DNA of 55,475 nucleotides from Bacillota bacterium (GCA_012840225.1 DULU01000116.1:1-55475); one strand, 5' to 3'; positions 8,331 through 17,672 are shown, counted from the first letter of the stretch. Made by a program: numbers and translations. The notes: generated by a model not told the origin, from the letters alone.

Positions 8331-10232
8331 ATGGCCCGTCTTCTACAATCCATCTCTTCTCCCGCTCTTCTGCACCAGATGTCGGCACAGGAGTTAAAAG
8401 CTTTGGCGGGCGAAATCAGAGAAGAGATCATAAAAACCGTGCACCGGACGGGAGGTCATCTAGGGGCCAGTCTGGGGGCGGTGGAGATCATCATCGCCAT
8501 CCATTCGGTGATCAACAGTCCCGAAGATAAAGTGATATTCGACGTCGGCCATCAAGCCTACGCCCACAAGCTCCTCACCGGCCGGCTGGACAATTTCGCC
8601 TGCCTGCGTCAGGCGGACGGCCTGAGCGGCTTTCCCCGCCGCTCGGAAAGCCCTCACGACCCCTTCGGCACCGGCCACGCCGGCACTTCCATATCGGCTG
8701 CCTTAGGCTATTGTCTGGCCAGGGACGCCCTCGGCCAGAAATACAAGGTGGTCACGGTCACCGGAGACGGGGCCTTGACGGCCGGCATGGCCTTTGAGGC
8801 TTTGAATCATGCCGGCGAGCTGCAGACCGATCTGGTGGTGGTGCTGAACGACAACGAGATGTCCATCGCTCCCAATGTCGGCGGCCTCTCTGACTATCTC
8901 ACCAGGATCCGCACCGATCCCACCTATCACCGGGCCAAAGACGATCTGGAAAGGCTCATCAGCCGCATCCCGGCGGTGGGCGGGCAAATGCTGCGGGTGG
9001 TGGAGCGCTTGCGGGACACGGTGCGCTCCCTGGTGGTGCCGGGCGCCTTCTTTGAGGAGCTGGGTTTTTCCTACTATGGCCCCATCGACGGGCATAATAT
9101 TCCACTTCTGCAACGAGTGTTGCGGGAGGCCTTCGAGCGAGGCGGGCCGGTGTTGATTCATGCCTACACGCAAAAAGGGCGAGGCTATGCGCCGGCGGAA
9201 AGCGATCCGGGGCACCTGCATGCGCTGGCGCCCGAGCGGGCCAACGGCGTGCACCGTCCCACCTTTTCGCAACTCTTCGGGGAGACCCTGGAACAATTGG
9301 CGGCGCAGGATCAGCGGATCGTGGCCATCACCGCCGCCATGCCGGAGGGTACCGGTTTGTCCGGTTTCGGGCACCGTTTTCCGGACCGGCTGATCGATGT
9401 GGGGATTGCCGAACAGCACGCCGTCACCCTGGCGGCCGGTCTGGCCTGCGGAGGCATGAAGCCGGTGGTGGCCATCTATTCATCGTTCATGCAGCGGGCC
9501 TACGACCAGATCGTCCACGATGTCGCCCTGCAGAACCTGCCGGTGGTCCTGTGCCTCGACCGGGCGGGTCTCGTGGGTGAAGACGGGCCCACCCATCACG
9601 GCGCTTTTGATATCTCCTATCTCCGCCACATCCCGAACCTGGTGGTGATGGCGCCCCGCGACGGCGCCCATCTGCGCCACATGCTTTACACCGCCCTGGA
9701 ACACGACGGGCCGGCGGCCATCCGCTACGGGCGGGAAGAAGTGCAGGATGTCGGCGCCCGCCACCAACTCCCGGCCAAAATTCCAATCGGCCGGGGAGAA
9801 TTGTTGCGCCGGGGAGGAGATATAGCCATTTTGGCTGTCGGTACCATGGTGGCTGTGGCCATGGCCGCGGCAGAGCTTCTGGAGGAACGGGGCCTCTCGG
9901 TGGCGGTAGCCGATGCCAGGTTTATTAAACCCCTTGATGAAGCGCTGCTCGGCGAGCTGGCACGCTCTGTCCGCTGCCTGGTGACTGTGGAGGATAACTG
10001 TGTGGCCGGAGGCTTCGGGTCGGCGGTGCTGGAAACTCTGGCCAGGCTCTCCCTCCAATTGCCGGTACGCTGTCTGGGCATACCGGACCGTTTCATCGAG
10101 CACGGGCCACTGGAATGGCTCAGGGAAAAATGGGGACTGCATCCGGCCGCTGTGGCGGAAGCCGCCTATGGTCTCTGGGCCGGAAGCCGCCAGGGATGGC
10201 CGCAAATCATCGAAACAGGAAGCCATAACTGA
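8331..10232 (+). CDS. dxs: 1-deoxy-D-xylulose-5-phosphate synthase
   Basis: 633 residues, full length. Condenses pyruvate and glyceraldehyde 3-phosphate with thiamine diphosphate, first step of the MEP isoprenoid pathway. The TPP site GDGALTAGMAFEALNHAG is clear, as are the DVGHQAYAHKLLTGR and HAGTSISAALG motifs of the N-terminal domain. The transketolase-like middle domain has DVGIAEQHAVTLAAGLA and the C-terminal domain VEDNCVAGGFGSAV. ATG 8331 has AGGAAG upstream. Followed by tlyA with a one-base stop/start overlap at 10232. Confidence 0.96.
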   Translation: MARLLQSISSPALLHQMSAQELKALAGEIREEIIKTVHRTGGHLGASLGAVEIIIAIHSVINSPEDKVIFDVGHQAYAHKLLTGRLDNFACLRQADGLSGFPRRSESPHDPFGTGHAGTSISAALGYCLARDALGQKYKVVTVTGDGALTAGMAFEALNHAGELQTDLVVVLNDNEMSIAPNVGGLSDYLTRIRTDPTYHRAKDDLERLISRIPAVGGQMLRVVERLRDTVRSLVVPGAFFEELGFSYYGPIDGHNIPLLQRVLREAFERGGPVLIHAYTQKGRGYAPAESDPGHLHALAPERANGVHRPTFSQLFGETLEQLAAQDQRIVAITAAMPEGTGLSGFGHRFPDRLIDVGIAEQHAVTLAAGLACGGMKPVVAIYSSFMQRAYDQIVHDVALQNLPVVLCLDRAGLVGEDGPTHHGAFDISYLRHIPNLVVMAPRDGAHLRHMLYTALEHDGPAAIRYGREEVQDVGARHQLPAKIPIGRGELLRRGGDIAILAVGTMVAVAMAAAELLEERGLSVAVADARFIKPLDEALLGELARSVRCLVTVEDNCVAGGFGSAVLETLARLSLQLPVRCLGIPDRFIEHGPLEWLREKWGLHPAAVAEAAYGLWAGSRQGWPQIIETGSHN

Positions 10233-11050
10233 TGTCTGCCCAAAATCGCCGCCGCCTGGATGTGTTGCTGGTAGAGAAAGGCTACTTCCCCACCAGGGAG
10301 CAGGCTAAGCGGGCCATCATGGCCGGGTTGGTGCGCGTCGACGACCAGCCCTGCACGAAGCCCGGCGCCGAGGTGGCCGCTGCCGCCCGGCTGACAGTGA
10401 CCGGCAAAGAGCATCCCTATGTCTCCAGAGGCGGCCTGAAACTGGCTAAAGCGCTGGATGAATTCCAGATCTCCGTGGCCGGACGGGTGGCCCTGGATGT
10501 GGGTGCTTCCACCGGCGGCTTCACCGACTGCCTGCTGAAGCGGGGCGCGGTTCATGTCTATGCCGTCGATGTAGGCTATGGCCAGTTGGACTGGAGCCTG
10601 CGCCAGGATGAGCGGGTCACCGTGCTGGAGAGGACCAATGCCCGCTATCTGCAACCCGGGCAAATTCCCGTGGTCGAAATGATCACCATCGACGTCTCCT
10701 TTATCTCCCTCAGTAAAATCATCCCGGCCGTGCGGATCTTTCTGGCCGAGGAGGGAGATCTCGTGGCTTTGGTGAAACCACAATTCGAAGCCGGGCCAAA
10801 TGAGACCAAACGCGGCGTGGTGCGCGACAAGCATATACACGTGCAGGTATTGCAAGACATCTGGAAAAAAATTTCCAGCCTGGAGCTTTCACTCCGGGGA
10901 GCCACCTATTCGCCGATCACCGGTCCGAAGGGGAATATTGAATTTTTTGTGCACTTTACCCCTCGCCCGGTCGGCACAGCGGCCGCCGCTCAGGATTGGC
11001 CGGTTCTTTTCGCGGAGATAGTCGAGAAAGCTCACGAGGAGTTAACCTGA
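10232..11050 (+). CDS. tlyA: TlyA family rRNA 2'-O-methyltransferase / hemolysin A-like
   Basis: 272 residues. N-terminal S4 RNA-binding domain (about 5-65; RLDVLLVEKGYFPTREQAKR) followed by an FtsJ-like Rossmann methyltransferase domain with LDVGASTGGFTDCLLKRGA as SAM-binding loop. TlyA proteins methylate the 2'-O of cytidine in 16S and/or 23S rRNA. The typical order dxs-tlyA-nadK-argR-recN is kept here. The ATG at 10232 shares its first base with the last base of dxs, and its own last base is the first of nadK, a fully packed operon. Confidence 0.92.
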   Translation: MSAQNRRRLDVLLVEKGYFPTREQAKRAIMAGLVRVDDQPCTKPGAEVAAAARLTVTGKEHPYVSRGGLKLAKALDEFQISVAGRVALDVGASTGGFTDCLLKRGAVHVYAVDVGYGQLDWSLRQDERVTVLERTNARYLQPGQIPVVEMITIDVSFISLSKIIPAVRIFLAEEGDLVALVKPQFEAGPNETKRGVVRDKHIHVQVLQDIWKKISSLELSLRGATYSPITGPKGNIEFFVHFTPRPVGTAAAAQDWPVLFAEIVEKAHEELT

Positions 11051-11916
11051 TGAAAGAGAAGAGGATCGCTCTCCTCGCCAATGTGGGGAAGGAGAAAGCG
11101 GTAGCCATAGCCGGTGATATCGCCGGGCGGATGAGCCGGGCGGGCGTGACGGTGGTGATGGACACAGCCACCGCCGCCGCCGCTGGCCGGCCTGAGCTGG
11201 AAGTGGGGGAGGAGATGTGGGCCGCCTGCCATGCCGCCGTGGTGTTGGGCGGGGACGGTACCCTGTTGAAAGCCGCCCGCCTTTTTGCCGGACCGGGGGT
11301 GCCGCTTTTGGGCGTCAACCTGGGACACCTGGGCTTTCTGACCGAAGTGGAGCCCCATGAGCTGGACATGGCTCTCACCGCACTGCTCGCCGGTAAATAT
11401 AAGATTGAAGAGCGGATGATGATTGAGGCGACGGTGGTGAAAAAAAGCGGCACCACAGGCGGCCGGTATCTCGCCCTGAACGACGCCGTCATCTCCCGCA
11501 GCACCTTTGCCAGGCTGGTCACGTTGGAAGCTTCCGTGGACGATTCCACCCTGGGCACCTTTGTGGGCGACGGGCTGATCCTCGCCACTCCCACGGGATC
11601 GACCGCCTATTCGCTTTCCGCCGGCGGACCGATCGTCCATCCGGGTCTGGAGGCCATCATCGTCACCCCAATCTGCCCGCATGCCTTGGGCCACCGGGCC
11701 ATATTGGCCCGGGGAGACGACACGGTGAGGGTGAAGGTGAATTCGGCCGTGGCCCAGGACGAACTCTTGCTCACGGTGGACGGTTCTCCCGGCGCCAGCT
11801 TAAGTACCGGCGATACGGTGGTGATCAAACGGGCGGCGGAACGCACCCGCCTCATCCGGCTGACGGGCAGAAGTTTCTACGATGTGCTGGGTCTGCGCCT
11901 GTATTATCCGATGTGA
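11050..11916 (+). CDS. nadK: NAD kinase
   Basis: 288 residues. Phosphorylates NAD to NADP using ATP. ATG 11050 overlaps the tlyA stop and has GAGGAG at 11036-11041. The family GGDG motif is present (VVLGGDGTLLKAAR), as are the NAD-binding segment LALNDAVISR, with Asp beside the Asn, and the ATPTGSTAYSLSAGGPIV segment. The Gly-rich end region (GSPGASLSTGDTVVI) closes the beta-sandwich domain. Position in the tlyA-argR-recN operon is standard for Firmicutes. Confidence 0.95.
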   Translation: MKEKRIALLANVGKEKAVAIAGDIAGRMSRAGVTVVMDTATAAAAGRPELEVGEEMWAACHAAVVLGGDGTLLKAARLFAGPGVPLLGVNLGHLGFLTEVEPHELDMALTALLAGKYKIEERMMIEATVVKKSGTTGGRYLALNDAVISRSTFARLVTLEASVDDSTLGTFVGDGLILATPTGSTAYSLSAGGPIVHPGLEAIIVTPICPHALGHRAILARGDDTVRVKVNSAVAQDELLLTVDGSPGASLSTGDTVVIKRAAERTRLIRLTGRSFYDVLGLRLYYPM

Positions 11917-11947
11917 AGGCGGCGCTTTTTTCCAGGAGGTCGGCGTC

Positions 11948-12454
11948 ATGAAGTCTAAGAGACATCGCTTCATATTAAACCTGATCCGGCAGCGCCCCAT
12001 CGCCACCCAGGAGGAATTGCTGCGCGAGCTGAAGGCTGCCGGGTTGCCCGTGACTCAAGCCACCATCTCGAGGGATATCAGGGAATTGCGCTTGATGAAG
12101 GTGGCTTCCGGAAACGGCTACCGTTATGCCGAATCACCCCAGATTCCGGCCATGGATGCCCACGGGCGCCTGTGCCGCGCCGTCCGGCAGTATGTAAAAG
12201 ACATCCTCTTTTCGGGTAACATCGTCATCCTGAAAACCCATTCCGGAGCCGCCAACACCGTAGCCGCCGGTTTGGATGAGGTGAACTACCCCGAAGTGCT
12301 GGCCACCATCGCCGGCGACGATGTGGTGTTGATCATCGTCAAGCCGGCCAACCAGAAGACGATGCCGGACGATCCGGTAGTGAAAAAATTCTATCTCGAA
12401 TTGAGGCGACTGGCAGAGGAACTACCGCCCGACTGGCCAGGGGAGGGAACCTAG
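11948..12454 (+). CDS. argR: Arginine repressor ArgR/AhrC
   Basis: 168 residues from ATG 11948, preceded by CCAGGAGG at 11933-11940. N-terminal winged helix (SKRHRFILNLIRQRPIATQEELL) with the recognition segment VTQATISRDIRELRLMKV; C-terminal trimerisation/arginine-binding domain with HSGAANTVAAGLD and TIAGDDVVLII. The family usually has about 150 residues; the extra length is a C-terminal extension with EELPPDWPGEGT. ArgR controls arginine synthesis and catabolism. Recognised by family; its targets are not in this window. recN starts one base after its stop. Confidence 0.93.
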   Translation: MKSKRHRFILNLIRQRPIATQEELLRELKAAGLPVTQATISRDIRELRLMKVASGNGYRYAESPQIPAMDAHGRLCRAVRQYVKDILFSGNIVILKTHSGAANTVAAGLDEVNYPEVLATIAGDDVVLIIVKPANQKTMPDDPVVKKFYLELRRLAEELPPDWPGEGT

Positions 12455-14230
12455 GTGCTCCTGGAGCTGCATATCCGGAATTATGCCCTGATCGAAAAGG
12501 CCGACCTCACCTTTGAACCGGGGCTGACCGTCATCACCGGGGAGACCGGCTCCGGCAAATCGATGGTGATCGAAGCCTTGGCCGCCGCCATGGGCGCCCG
12601 CGTGACGGCCGGCGATTGTGTCGGCCGCCGCGCCGAGAGCGCTTTAGTGGAGGCCGCCTTCGCTCCCAACGAGGCCGCCCTGTTGGCATTATCCGAGTTA
12701 GGCATAGCCGCAGAAGACGACTGCATCATCCTCTCCCGGCAGATACAGAATACCGGGCGCAGCCGCTGCCGTATCAACGGGCAACTGGCGACGGTGACGG
12801 CCCTGGAGCGCCTGGGTCGGGCTTTAGTGGACATTCACGGACAACACGAGCATCAATCCCTATTGAGCCCAGCCACCCATCTCGATCTCCTGGACGCTTT
12901 CGCCGGCCCGCCCGTCGCCCGGCTTCTGGAGGAATTCCGCACTCTGGCAAGGCGTTATCGTCGGCTGCAGGCGGAAGCCGCCGGGCTGGGGCAAAGCGAC
13001 GAAGAGCGGCAAAAAGAGCTGGACCTCCTGCAATACCAGATTGAGGAGATCAAGGCGGCAGCCCTGGCGGCAGATGAAGACCACCAGCTCCTCGAGGAGC
13101 TCAACCTCCTGACCAACAGCGAAGAGCTGGCGCGCCTCTTGGATGGCGCCTACAGCGCCATATATGAGGCGACCGGAGACGGCGCCGGTCACGGCATGGG
13201 CCTGGGCCTGAAACCAGGCTCAGCCTCAGCCCTTGATCAGACCGGGCAGGCGCTGAAGTATCTATATGAGGCGGCCCGGTACGACAAAAGCTGTGAGGAA
13301 CTGGCGGCTTCCCTGGAGCTGTTGGCCGAGCAGTTGACCGAAGCCGGGCGGGCTATTCGCCTCCGCCGCGAACAGGTCAAAGCGGATCCGCAGCGCCTGG
13401 CGGAGATTGAGCGCCGCCTGGCTCTGATCGACAAGCTGAAGCGCAAATACGGTAGTTCCATTGCGGAGATACAAAAACATCTGACCTGGGCCGAGGAGCG
13501 GCTGACCTATTTGACGGAAGCAGCCGGACTTCTGGCGGAGCGGCGCCGGGAATTGCATCTAATCGCCATTCAGATGCAGCAGATCGGCACCGAGCTGCAT
13601 GAGCTGCGTCAGGCAGCGGCAGAGAAACTGGACCGGGCCGTGATGGCCCAGCTTGGTGATCTGGGCATGAAAGGGGCAGCCTTCTGCACGAAACTCCATT
13701 TTGCCCTGCCGCCTGCGCCGGACGGACCGGCAGACGAGCCGGAGCAGCCGGACGACTTGACTTTTACCGAGCGCGGCTTCGATACCGGCGAGTTTCTCTT
13801 CTCAGCCAATCCGGGCGAAGACGTCAAACCGCTGGCCCGCATCGCCTCCGGAGGCGAGATGTCCAGAGTGATGCTGGCGCTGAAGGTGGTGCTGACAGCG
13901 GTGGATCCTTTGCCGACCTTGATCTTTGATGAGATCGACGCTGGACTCGGCGGGCGCATGGCCAACTCCGTGGCCCGGAAATTGGCGCAACTGAGCACCG
14001 GTCATCAGGTAATATGCATCACCCATCTTGCCCAGATCGCCAGCAAGGCAAACGTCCACATTATGATCGATAAGGAGGTTCGTGGGGATGGTAGCGCAGT
14101 CATCCTGCGCCGCCTCAGCCCCGCGGAGCGGATAAATGAAGTGGCCAGGATGCTCGACGGCACCCTGTCCGCTACCGCAGTTGAACATGCCAGGCAGATG
14201 CTGGCCTGGACGTTGAAAGGCGCCAGCTGA
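12455..14230 (+). CDS. recN: DNA repair protein RecN
   Basis: 591 residues, SMC-like ABC ATPase that gathers broken DNA ends. Walker A is GETGSGKS near residue 31; the ABC signature region is RIASGGEMSRVMLALKVVL and Walker B TLIFDEIDAGLGGRM. Long helical segments in the middle (about 150-400) form the coiled coil. The middle contains a short Gly-rich insert (GDGAGHGMGLGLKPGS) at about residues 241-256. The start is GTG 12455 with GGGGAGGG immediately upstream. It closes the operon before the sporulation genes. Confidence 0.95.
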   Translation: MLLELHIRNYALIEKADLTFEPGLTVITGETGSGKSMVIEALAAAMGARVTAGDCVGRRAESALVEAAFAPNEAALLALSELGIAAEDDCIILSRQIQNTGRSRCRINGQLATVTALERLGRALVDIHGQHEHQSLLSPATHLDLLDAFAGPPVARLLEEFRTLARRYRRLQAEAAGLGQSDEERQKELDLLQYQIEEIKAAALAADEDHQLLEELNLLTNSEELARLLDGAYSAIYEATGDGAGHGMGLGLKPGSASALDQTGQALKYLYEAARYDKSCEELAASLELLAEQLTEAGRAIRLRREQVKADPQRLAEIERRLALIDKLKRKYGSSIAEIQKHLTWAEERLTYLTEAAGLLAERRRELHLIAIQMQQIGTELHELRQAAAEKLDRAVMAQLGDLGMKGAAFCTKLHFALPPAPDGPADEPEQPDDLTFTERGFDTGEFLFSANPGEDVKPLARIASGGEMSRVMLALKVVLTAVDPLPTLIFDEIDAGLGGRMANSVARKLAQLSTGHQVICITHLAQIASKANVHIMIDKEVRGDGSAVILRRLSPAERINEVARMLDGTLSATAVEHARQMLAWTLKGAS

Positions 14231-14301
14231 AAACGCGTGGCTTGCCCTGCCGCGGCGGGCATTCTATGTAGCAGAGTGTACCGCCGAAGGAGTGTAGCCA
14301 T

Positions 14302-15624
14302 TTGCAGAGGAACGCCTTGCACCCCGTAAAGAGCTGGGCCGTTATTACCACCGCCGTCATTTTCTCCTTTTTTGGTATATTGCTGGCCATATCCGCCCCT
14401 TCCTTCCTGCGCTTTCCCAGCCATCTGCGCCTTTTTCCCGGTCAGGAATATAGCCTCCACACCGGTCTCTTGCTCACCGTGGCGGAAGCCGGTCTGCCCA
14501 AGACCTCCCCAAGCCGGAGCATCCTGGCCAAAAACGGGCGCCAGGTTACCCTGCAGGGCACGGAGATCGGCGCTTATCATCTGGCTTTGAAGATATTCGG
14601 CCTGATACCGATTAAAACCGCCCTTATCAATGTGGTGCCGGAAATTGCCGTCTATCCGGGCGGGCAGGCTGTGGGGGTTTTGTTGTCCGCGCAAGGGCTA
14701 ATGGTGACCGACACCGTAGCTTTGCTTGCCGCCGACGGCACCACCCGCTCCCCGGCGGCAGAAGCCGGGATAATGGCCGGAGACATCATCATCAAGCTGG
14801 CCGGCATGGAACCCGGGCACTTCACCAGCATGGAGGAGATCATCGCCACCTATGGCCGCCAGCAGCGCCCCGTACCCATAGAGGTGCGGCGCGGCGCGGC
14901 TAGTCATGAATTTTATGTCACCCCGCTCTTGGCCAAAGATCCCAATGGACCAGGTTACCGGTATATGCTCGGCCTCTACCTGCGCGATCCGGTGGCCGGG
15001 GTGGGCACCCTCACCTTTTGGGAGCCCGAGAGCCGGCGTTTTGGAGCCTTGGGCCACATGATCGCCAACGACGACCGACAGCCGCTGGTGATCACCAACG
15101 GGGTGATCGTCCCGGCGGTGATTCAGGGCATCCAGCCGGCGGTAAAAGGCCATCCGGGCGAAAAACTGGGTTTATTTGCCGACGGCAGTCCTGAGCTGGG
15201 CAAGATCGACAAGAATACGGAATACGGCATTTTCGGCCGCCTGGAACATCTGCCGGCAGAGACGGAGTATAGCCGGCTGATACCTGTCGCCTTGGCTCAT
15301 GAAGTGGTTACCGGACAGGCGGAGATCCTCACCGTGATAAAAGATGAACAAGTGGAAAGGTTCACCATAGAAATTCTCGAAGTAAATCGCCACAAGGACA
15401 GCAAGGGGCTGGTGGTCAAAGTGACCGATCCGGTCCTCCTGGAGAAAACCAAAGGGATAGTGCAGGGCATGAGCGGCAGCCCCATTATCCAGGGCGGTAA
15501 GCTGGTCGGTGCCCTGACCCACGTCTTCATTCACAGCCCGGAGAAAGGCTTCGGGGTTTTGGCGGAATGGATGATCTATGAAGCCGGCATTGCCGAAGCG
15601 GTTTCCCTGGCCGAAGCGGCATGA
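14302..15624 (+). CDS. spoIVB: SpoIVB peptidase
   Basis: 440 residues. Serine protease made in the forespore, secreted into the intermembrane space, where it cuts SpoIVFA and so triggers pro-sigma-K processing. One N-terminal membrane segment (about 13-35), then a PDZ domain (about 110-200; the segment TRSPAAEAGIMAGDIIIKLAGM is the core, written in part) and a C-terminal serine-protease domain with GMSGSPIIQGGKLVGALTHV, whose Ser is the catalytic residue. TTG 14302 has GAAGGAG upstream. recN-spoIVB-spo0A is the conserved order. A CATTCTA at 14260-14266 resembles a sigma-G -10, but no good -35 was found. Confidence 0.94.
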   Translation: MQRNALHPVKSWAVITTAVIFSFFGILLAISAPSFLRFPSHLRLFPGQEYSLHTGLLLTVAEAGLPKTSPSRSILAKNGRQVTLQGTEIGAYHLALKIFGLIPIKTALINVVPEIAVYPGGQAVGVLLSAQGLMVTDTVALLAADGTTRSPAAEAGIMAGDIIIKLAGMEPGHFTSMEEIIATYGRQQRPVPIEVRRGAASHEFYVTPLLAKDPNGPGYRYMLGLYLRDPVAGVGTLTFWEPESRRFGALGHMIANDDRQPLVITNGVIVPAVIQGIQPAVKGHPGEKLGLFADGSPELGKIDKNTEYGIFGRLEHLPAETEYSRLIPVALAHEVVTGQAEILTVIKDEQVERFTIEILEVNRHKDSKGLVVKVTDPVLLEKTKGIVQGMSGSPIIQGGKLVGALTHVFIHSPEKGFGVLAEWMIYEAGIAEAVSLAEAA

Positions 15625-15635
15625 TAGGCCTGATA

Positions 15636-15661
15636 GGTTTGACAGGCGATTGGTTTGACAG
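15636..15661 (+). promoter_or_regulatory. Two direct repeats resembling 0A boxes, upstream of spo0A
   Basis: GGTTTGACAG occurs twice, at 15636-15645 and 15652-15661, start to start 16 bases. TTTGACA differs at one position from the reverse complement of the Spo0A box TGTCGAA (TTCGACA). The repeats sit 16-41 bases ahead of the spo0A start. Known family behaviour (Spo0A feeding back on its own gene) makes autoregulation plausible; the direct repeat is seen, the role inferred. They contain TTGACA but no -10 at the right distance, so I do not call them -35 boxes. Confidence 0.4.
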
Positions 15662-15676
15662 ACGAGGTGGTAGTAA

Positions 15677-16447
15677 GTGCAGCCGTTACCGGTGCTTTTG
15701 GCTGATGCCGATGCCGGATTCAGCCGGACGGCCGCGGAAGCGCTCAAGGCGGACGGACGCTTTATTCTCCTGGCTGCAGTAGAAGACGGTCCGGCAGCCC
15801 TGGCGGCCTTGGCGAAAAATAAGGCCCAACTCCTCCTCCTTGATCTTCATCTGCCCCCGCACGACGGCTTTGCCGTGTTGGAGGAGGTAAAAAGGTGGGA
15901 GAGGCGACCGCTGGTGGTCGTCACCAGCCCCGCCGACGACGAGGCCCGGATAATGCGGGCTTTTGCCCTGGGAGCCGCTTATTTTTTCCTGAAACCGGTA
16001 GCTATTGATGCCCTGCTCGACAGGATCTACCAGCTGTCCATACCCCTGGACCAGGCCGCCGCCAACACATCCCGCCCGCGGCTGGAGCCGGAGCGCCGGC
16101 TGGAGAAGCTCATCATCCTGCATCTGAAACGGTTGGGCGTGCCGGCGCACTACAAAGGCTACCAGTATTTAAAAGAAGCCGTGCTGATGGTGATCAAGGA
16201 CGGCGAGCTTTTGAACCGGATGACCAAAGGGCTTTATCCGGCTATCGCCGCCAAGTATGGCACTTCGGCCTGCCAGGTGGAGCGCGCCATCCGCCACGCC
16301 CTGGAGATCACTTGGATGCGGGGCGATCTGGCTTATATCGAGCGCCTTTTTTCCTATACGGTGGATGCGGAAAAAGGCAAGCCTACCAATTCCGTCTTCA
16401 TTGCCTCTCTGGCGCAGCGCATTGGTCTGGAGATGAAGGCCGGTTAA
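15677..16447 (+). CDS. spo0A: Sporulation master regulator Spo0A
   Basis: 256 residues; response regulator that starts sporulation when phosphorylated through the phosphorelay. Receiver domain (about 1-120): phospho-Asp in LLLLDLHLPPHDGF, Thr in VVVTSPADDE, Lys in FLKPV. The acidic pocket reads ADADA, so residue 11 is Ala, where the reference Spo0A has Asp (ADDN); residue 10 is Asp and residue 12 is Asp. The C-terminal effector domain is very conserved: GVPAHYKGYQYLKEAV, YGTSACQVERAIRHALEITW recognition segment and KPTNSVFIA. GTG 15677 is behind GAGGTGG. The changed acidic pocket may affect metal binding; a shifted D12 may compensate. Confidence 0.95.
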   Translation: MQPLPVLLADADAGFSRTAAEALKADGRFILLAAVEDGPAALAALAKNKAQLLLLDLHLPPHDGFAVLEEVKRWERRPLVVVTSPADDEARIMRAFALGAAYFFLKPVAIDALLDRIYQLSIPLDQAAANTSRPRLEPERRLEKLIILHLKRLGVPAHYKGYQYLKEAVLMVIKDGELLNRMTKGLYPAIAAKYGTSACQVERAIRHALEITWMRGDLAYIERLFSYTVDAEKGKPTNSVFIASLAQRIGLEMKAG

Positions 16448-16531
16448 TTTTCCCTCCGCACCGCGCTCTCCCCCAAGGGGATACTAGCTAGGGAGGCGCT
16501 TTCATAATTCGCCCCTTGATGGAGCCGTTCT

Positions 16532-17665
16532 TTGTCGCATAATGCCAGAATCGGCGGCCTAGCCCGCGTCGATAAAAAGACCAAAAATCTGATACCCAGG
16601 TTGCATCCCGGCGACATCGCCATCATCGACCATGCCGATCTGGACGAGGTGGCGGCTTTGGGCTTGGTTGAAGCCAAAGTGAAGGCCGTGGTGAATGCCG
16701 CTGCCAGCATCAGCGGTCGCTACCCCAATCAGGGACCGCTCCTTTTGGCCGAGCGGGGCATCCCCCTGATCGATCAGGCCGGTGAGCAGGTGATGGAGGC
16801 GGTGAAGGATGGGGAAGAGGTGTTCCTCATCGGTCCGGAGATCCACACTGCCGGCGGCCTGGTAGCCTCCGGCCGCCTTCTGGATAAAGAGAGCATCACG
16901 GCACTCTTGGAGCAAGCCCGGGCCAACCTCATGAGCGAAGTGGAAAAATTCATCGACAACACTCTCACTTATGCCCAGGCGGAAAAGAAGTATTTTATCG
17001 CCGATCTGGATCTGCCTCCTCTGCGGGTGAACATGCGGGGTCGGCAGGTCCTGGTGGTGGTGCGCGGCAAGTCTTACCGGGAAGACCTGCGCGCCGTCGA
17101 TCCATATATTCAGGAGATGCACCCCTTGCTGGTCGGGGTGGACGGCGGGGCGGACGCCCTTTTGGATGCCGGTTATAAACCGGACCTGATCATCGGCGAC
17201 ATGGACAGCGTCAGCGAGCGGGCGCTGAAGTGCGGGGCCGAACTGGTGGTCCACGCCTATCTGGACGGCCGCTCCCCCGGCTATGAGCGCCTTCAGGCCT
17301 TGGGCTTGCCCTGCACCGTCATCGCCGCCCCGGGCACCAGCGAGGATTTGGCTTTGCTTGTGGCCTATCAAATGGGGGCTGAACTGATCGTGGCGGTGGG
17401 CACCCATTCCAATATGATCGATTTCCTGGAAAAAGGACGGCCGGGCATGGCCAGCACCTTCCTGGTCCGCCTGAAAACCGGGTCTATTGTGGTGGACGCC
17501 AAGGGAGTGAGCAAACTCTATCAAGGGCGGCCGAAGCATCGCTACTGGCTGCAGGTGGTGATCGCCGCCCTGGTGCCTATCTTCTTAGTCGGCATGCTTT
17601 CCGGCTATCCCAGGCAATGGTTGCGCCTGATCGCCCTCAGCCTGCGGATGGCCCTGGGGTGGTGA
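16532..17665 (+). CDS. steA: SteA-like protein with thiamine-pyrophosphokinase-type domain and C-terminal membrane helix
   Basis: 377 residues. The first half contains RVDKKTKNLIPRLHPGDIAIIDHADLD in parts and an ASISGRYPN segment typical of the SteA N-terminal domain. The second half has LVGVDGGADALLDAGYKPDLIIGDMDSVS, the pyrophosphokinase-like fold, then a C-terminal membrane helix (about residues 343-360). SteA with the membrane protein SteB is known in Corynebacterium as a cytokinetic-ring pair; equivalents occur next to spo0A in Firmicutes. TTG 16532 has GGAG at 16521-16524. The role in spore formers is not established; I infer a link to division or wall synthesis. Confidence 0.75.
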   Translation: MSHNARIGGLARVDKKTKNLIPRLHPGDIAIIDHADLDEVAALGLVEAKVKAVVNAAASISGRYPNQGPLLLAERGIPLIDQAGEQVMEAVKDGEEVFLIGPEIHTAGGLVASGRLLDKESITALLEQARANLMSEVEKFIDNTLTYAQAEKKYFIADLDLPPLRVNMRGRQVLVVVRGKSYREDLRAVDPYIQEMHPLLVGVDGGADALLDAGYKPDLIIGDMDSVSERALKCGAELVVHAYLDGRSPGYERLQALGLPCTVIAAPGTSEDLALLVAYQMGAELIVAVGTHSNMIDFLEKGRPGMASTFLVRLKTGSIVVDAKGVSKLYQGRPKHRYWLQVVIAALVPIFLVGMLSGYPRQWLRLIALSLRMALGW

Positions 17666-17672
17666 GAGGAAA

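Noticed and set aside
14260-14266. CATTCTA as a sigma-G -10 before spoIVB
   Set aside because: No GNATR -35 at 17-18 bases upstream, so only half a promoter.
15639-15660. TTGACA repeats as -35 boxes for spo0A
   Set aside because: No -10-like sequence at 16-18 bases downstream of either copy; the 0A-box-like reading is preferred.
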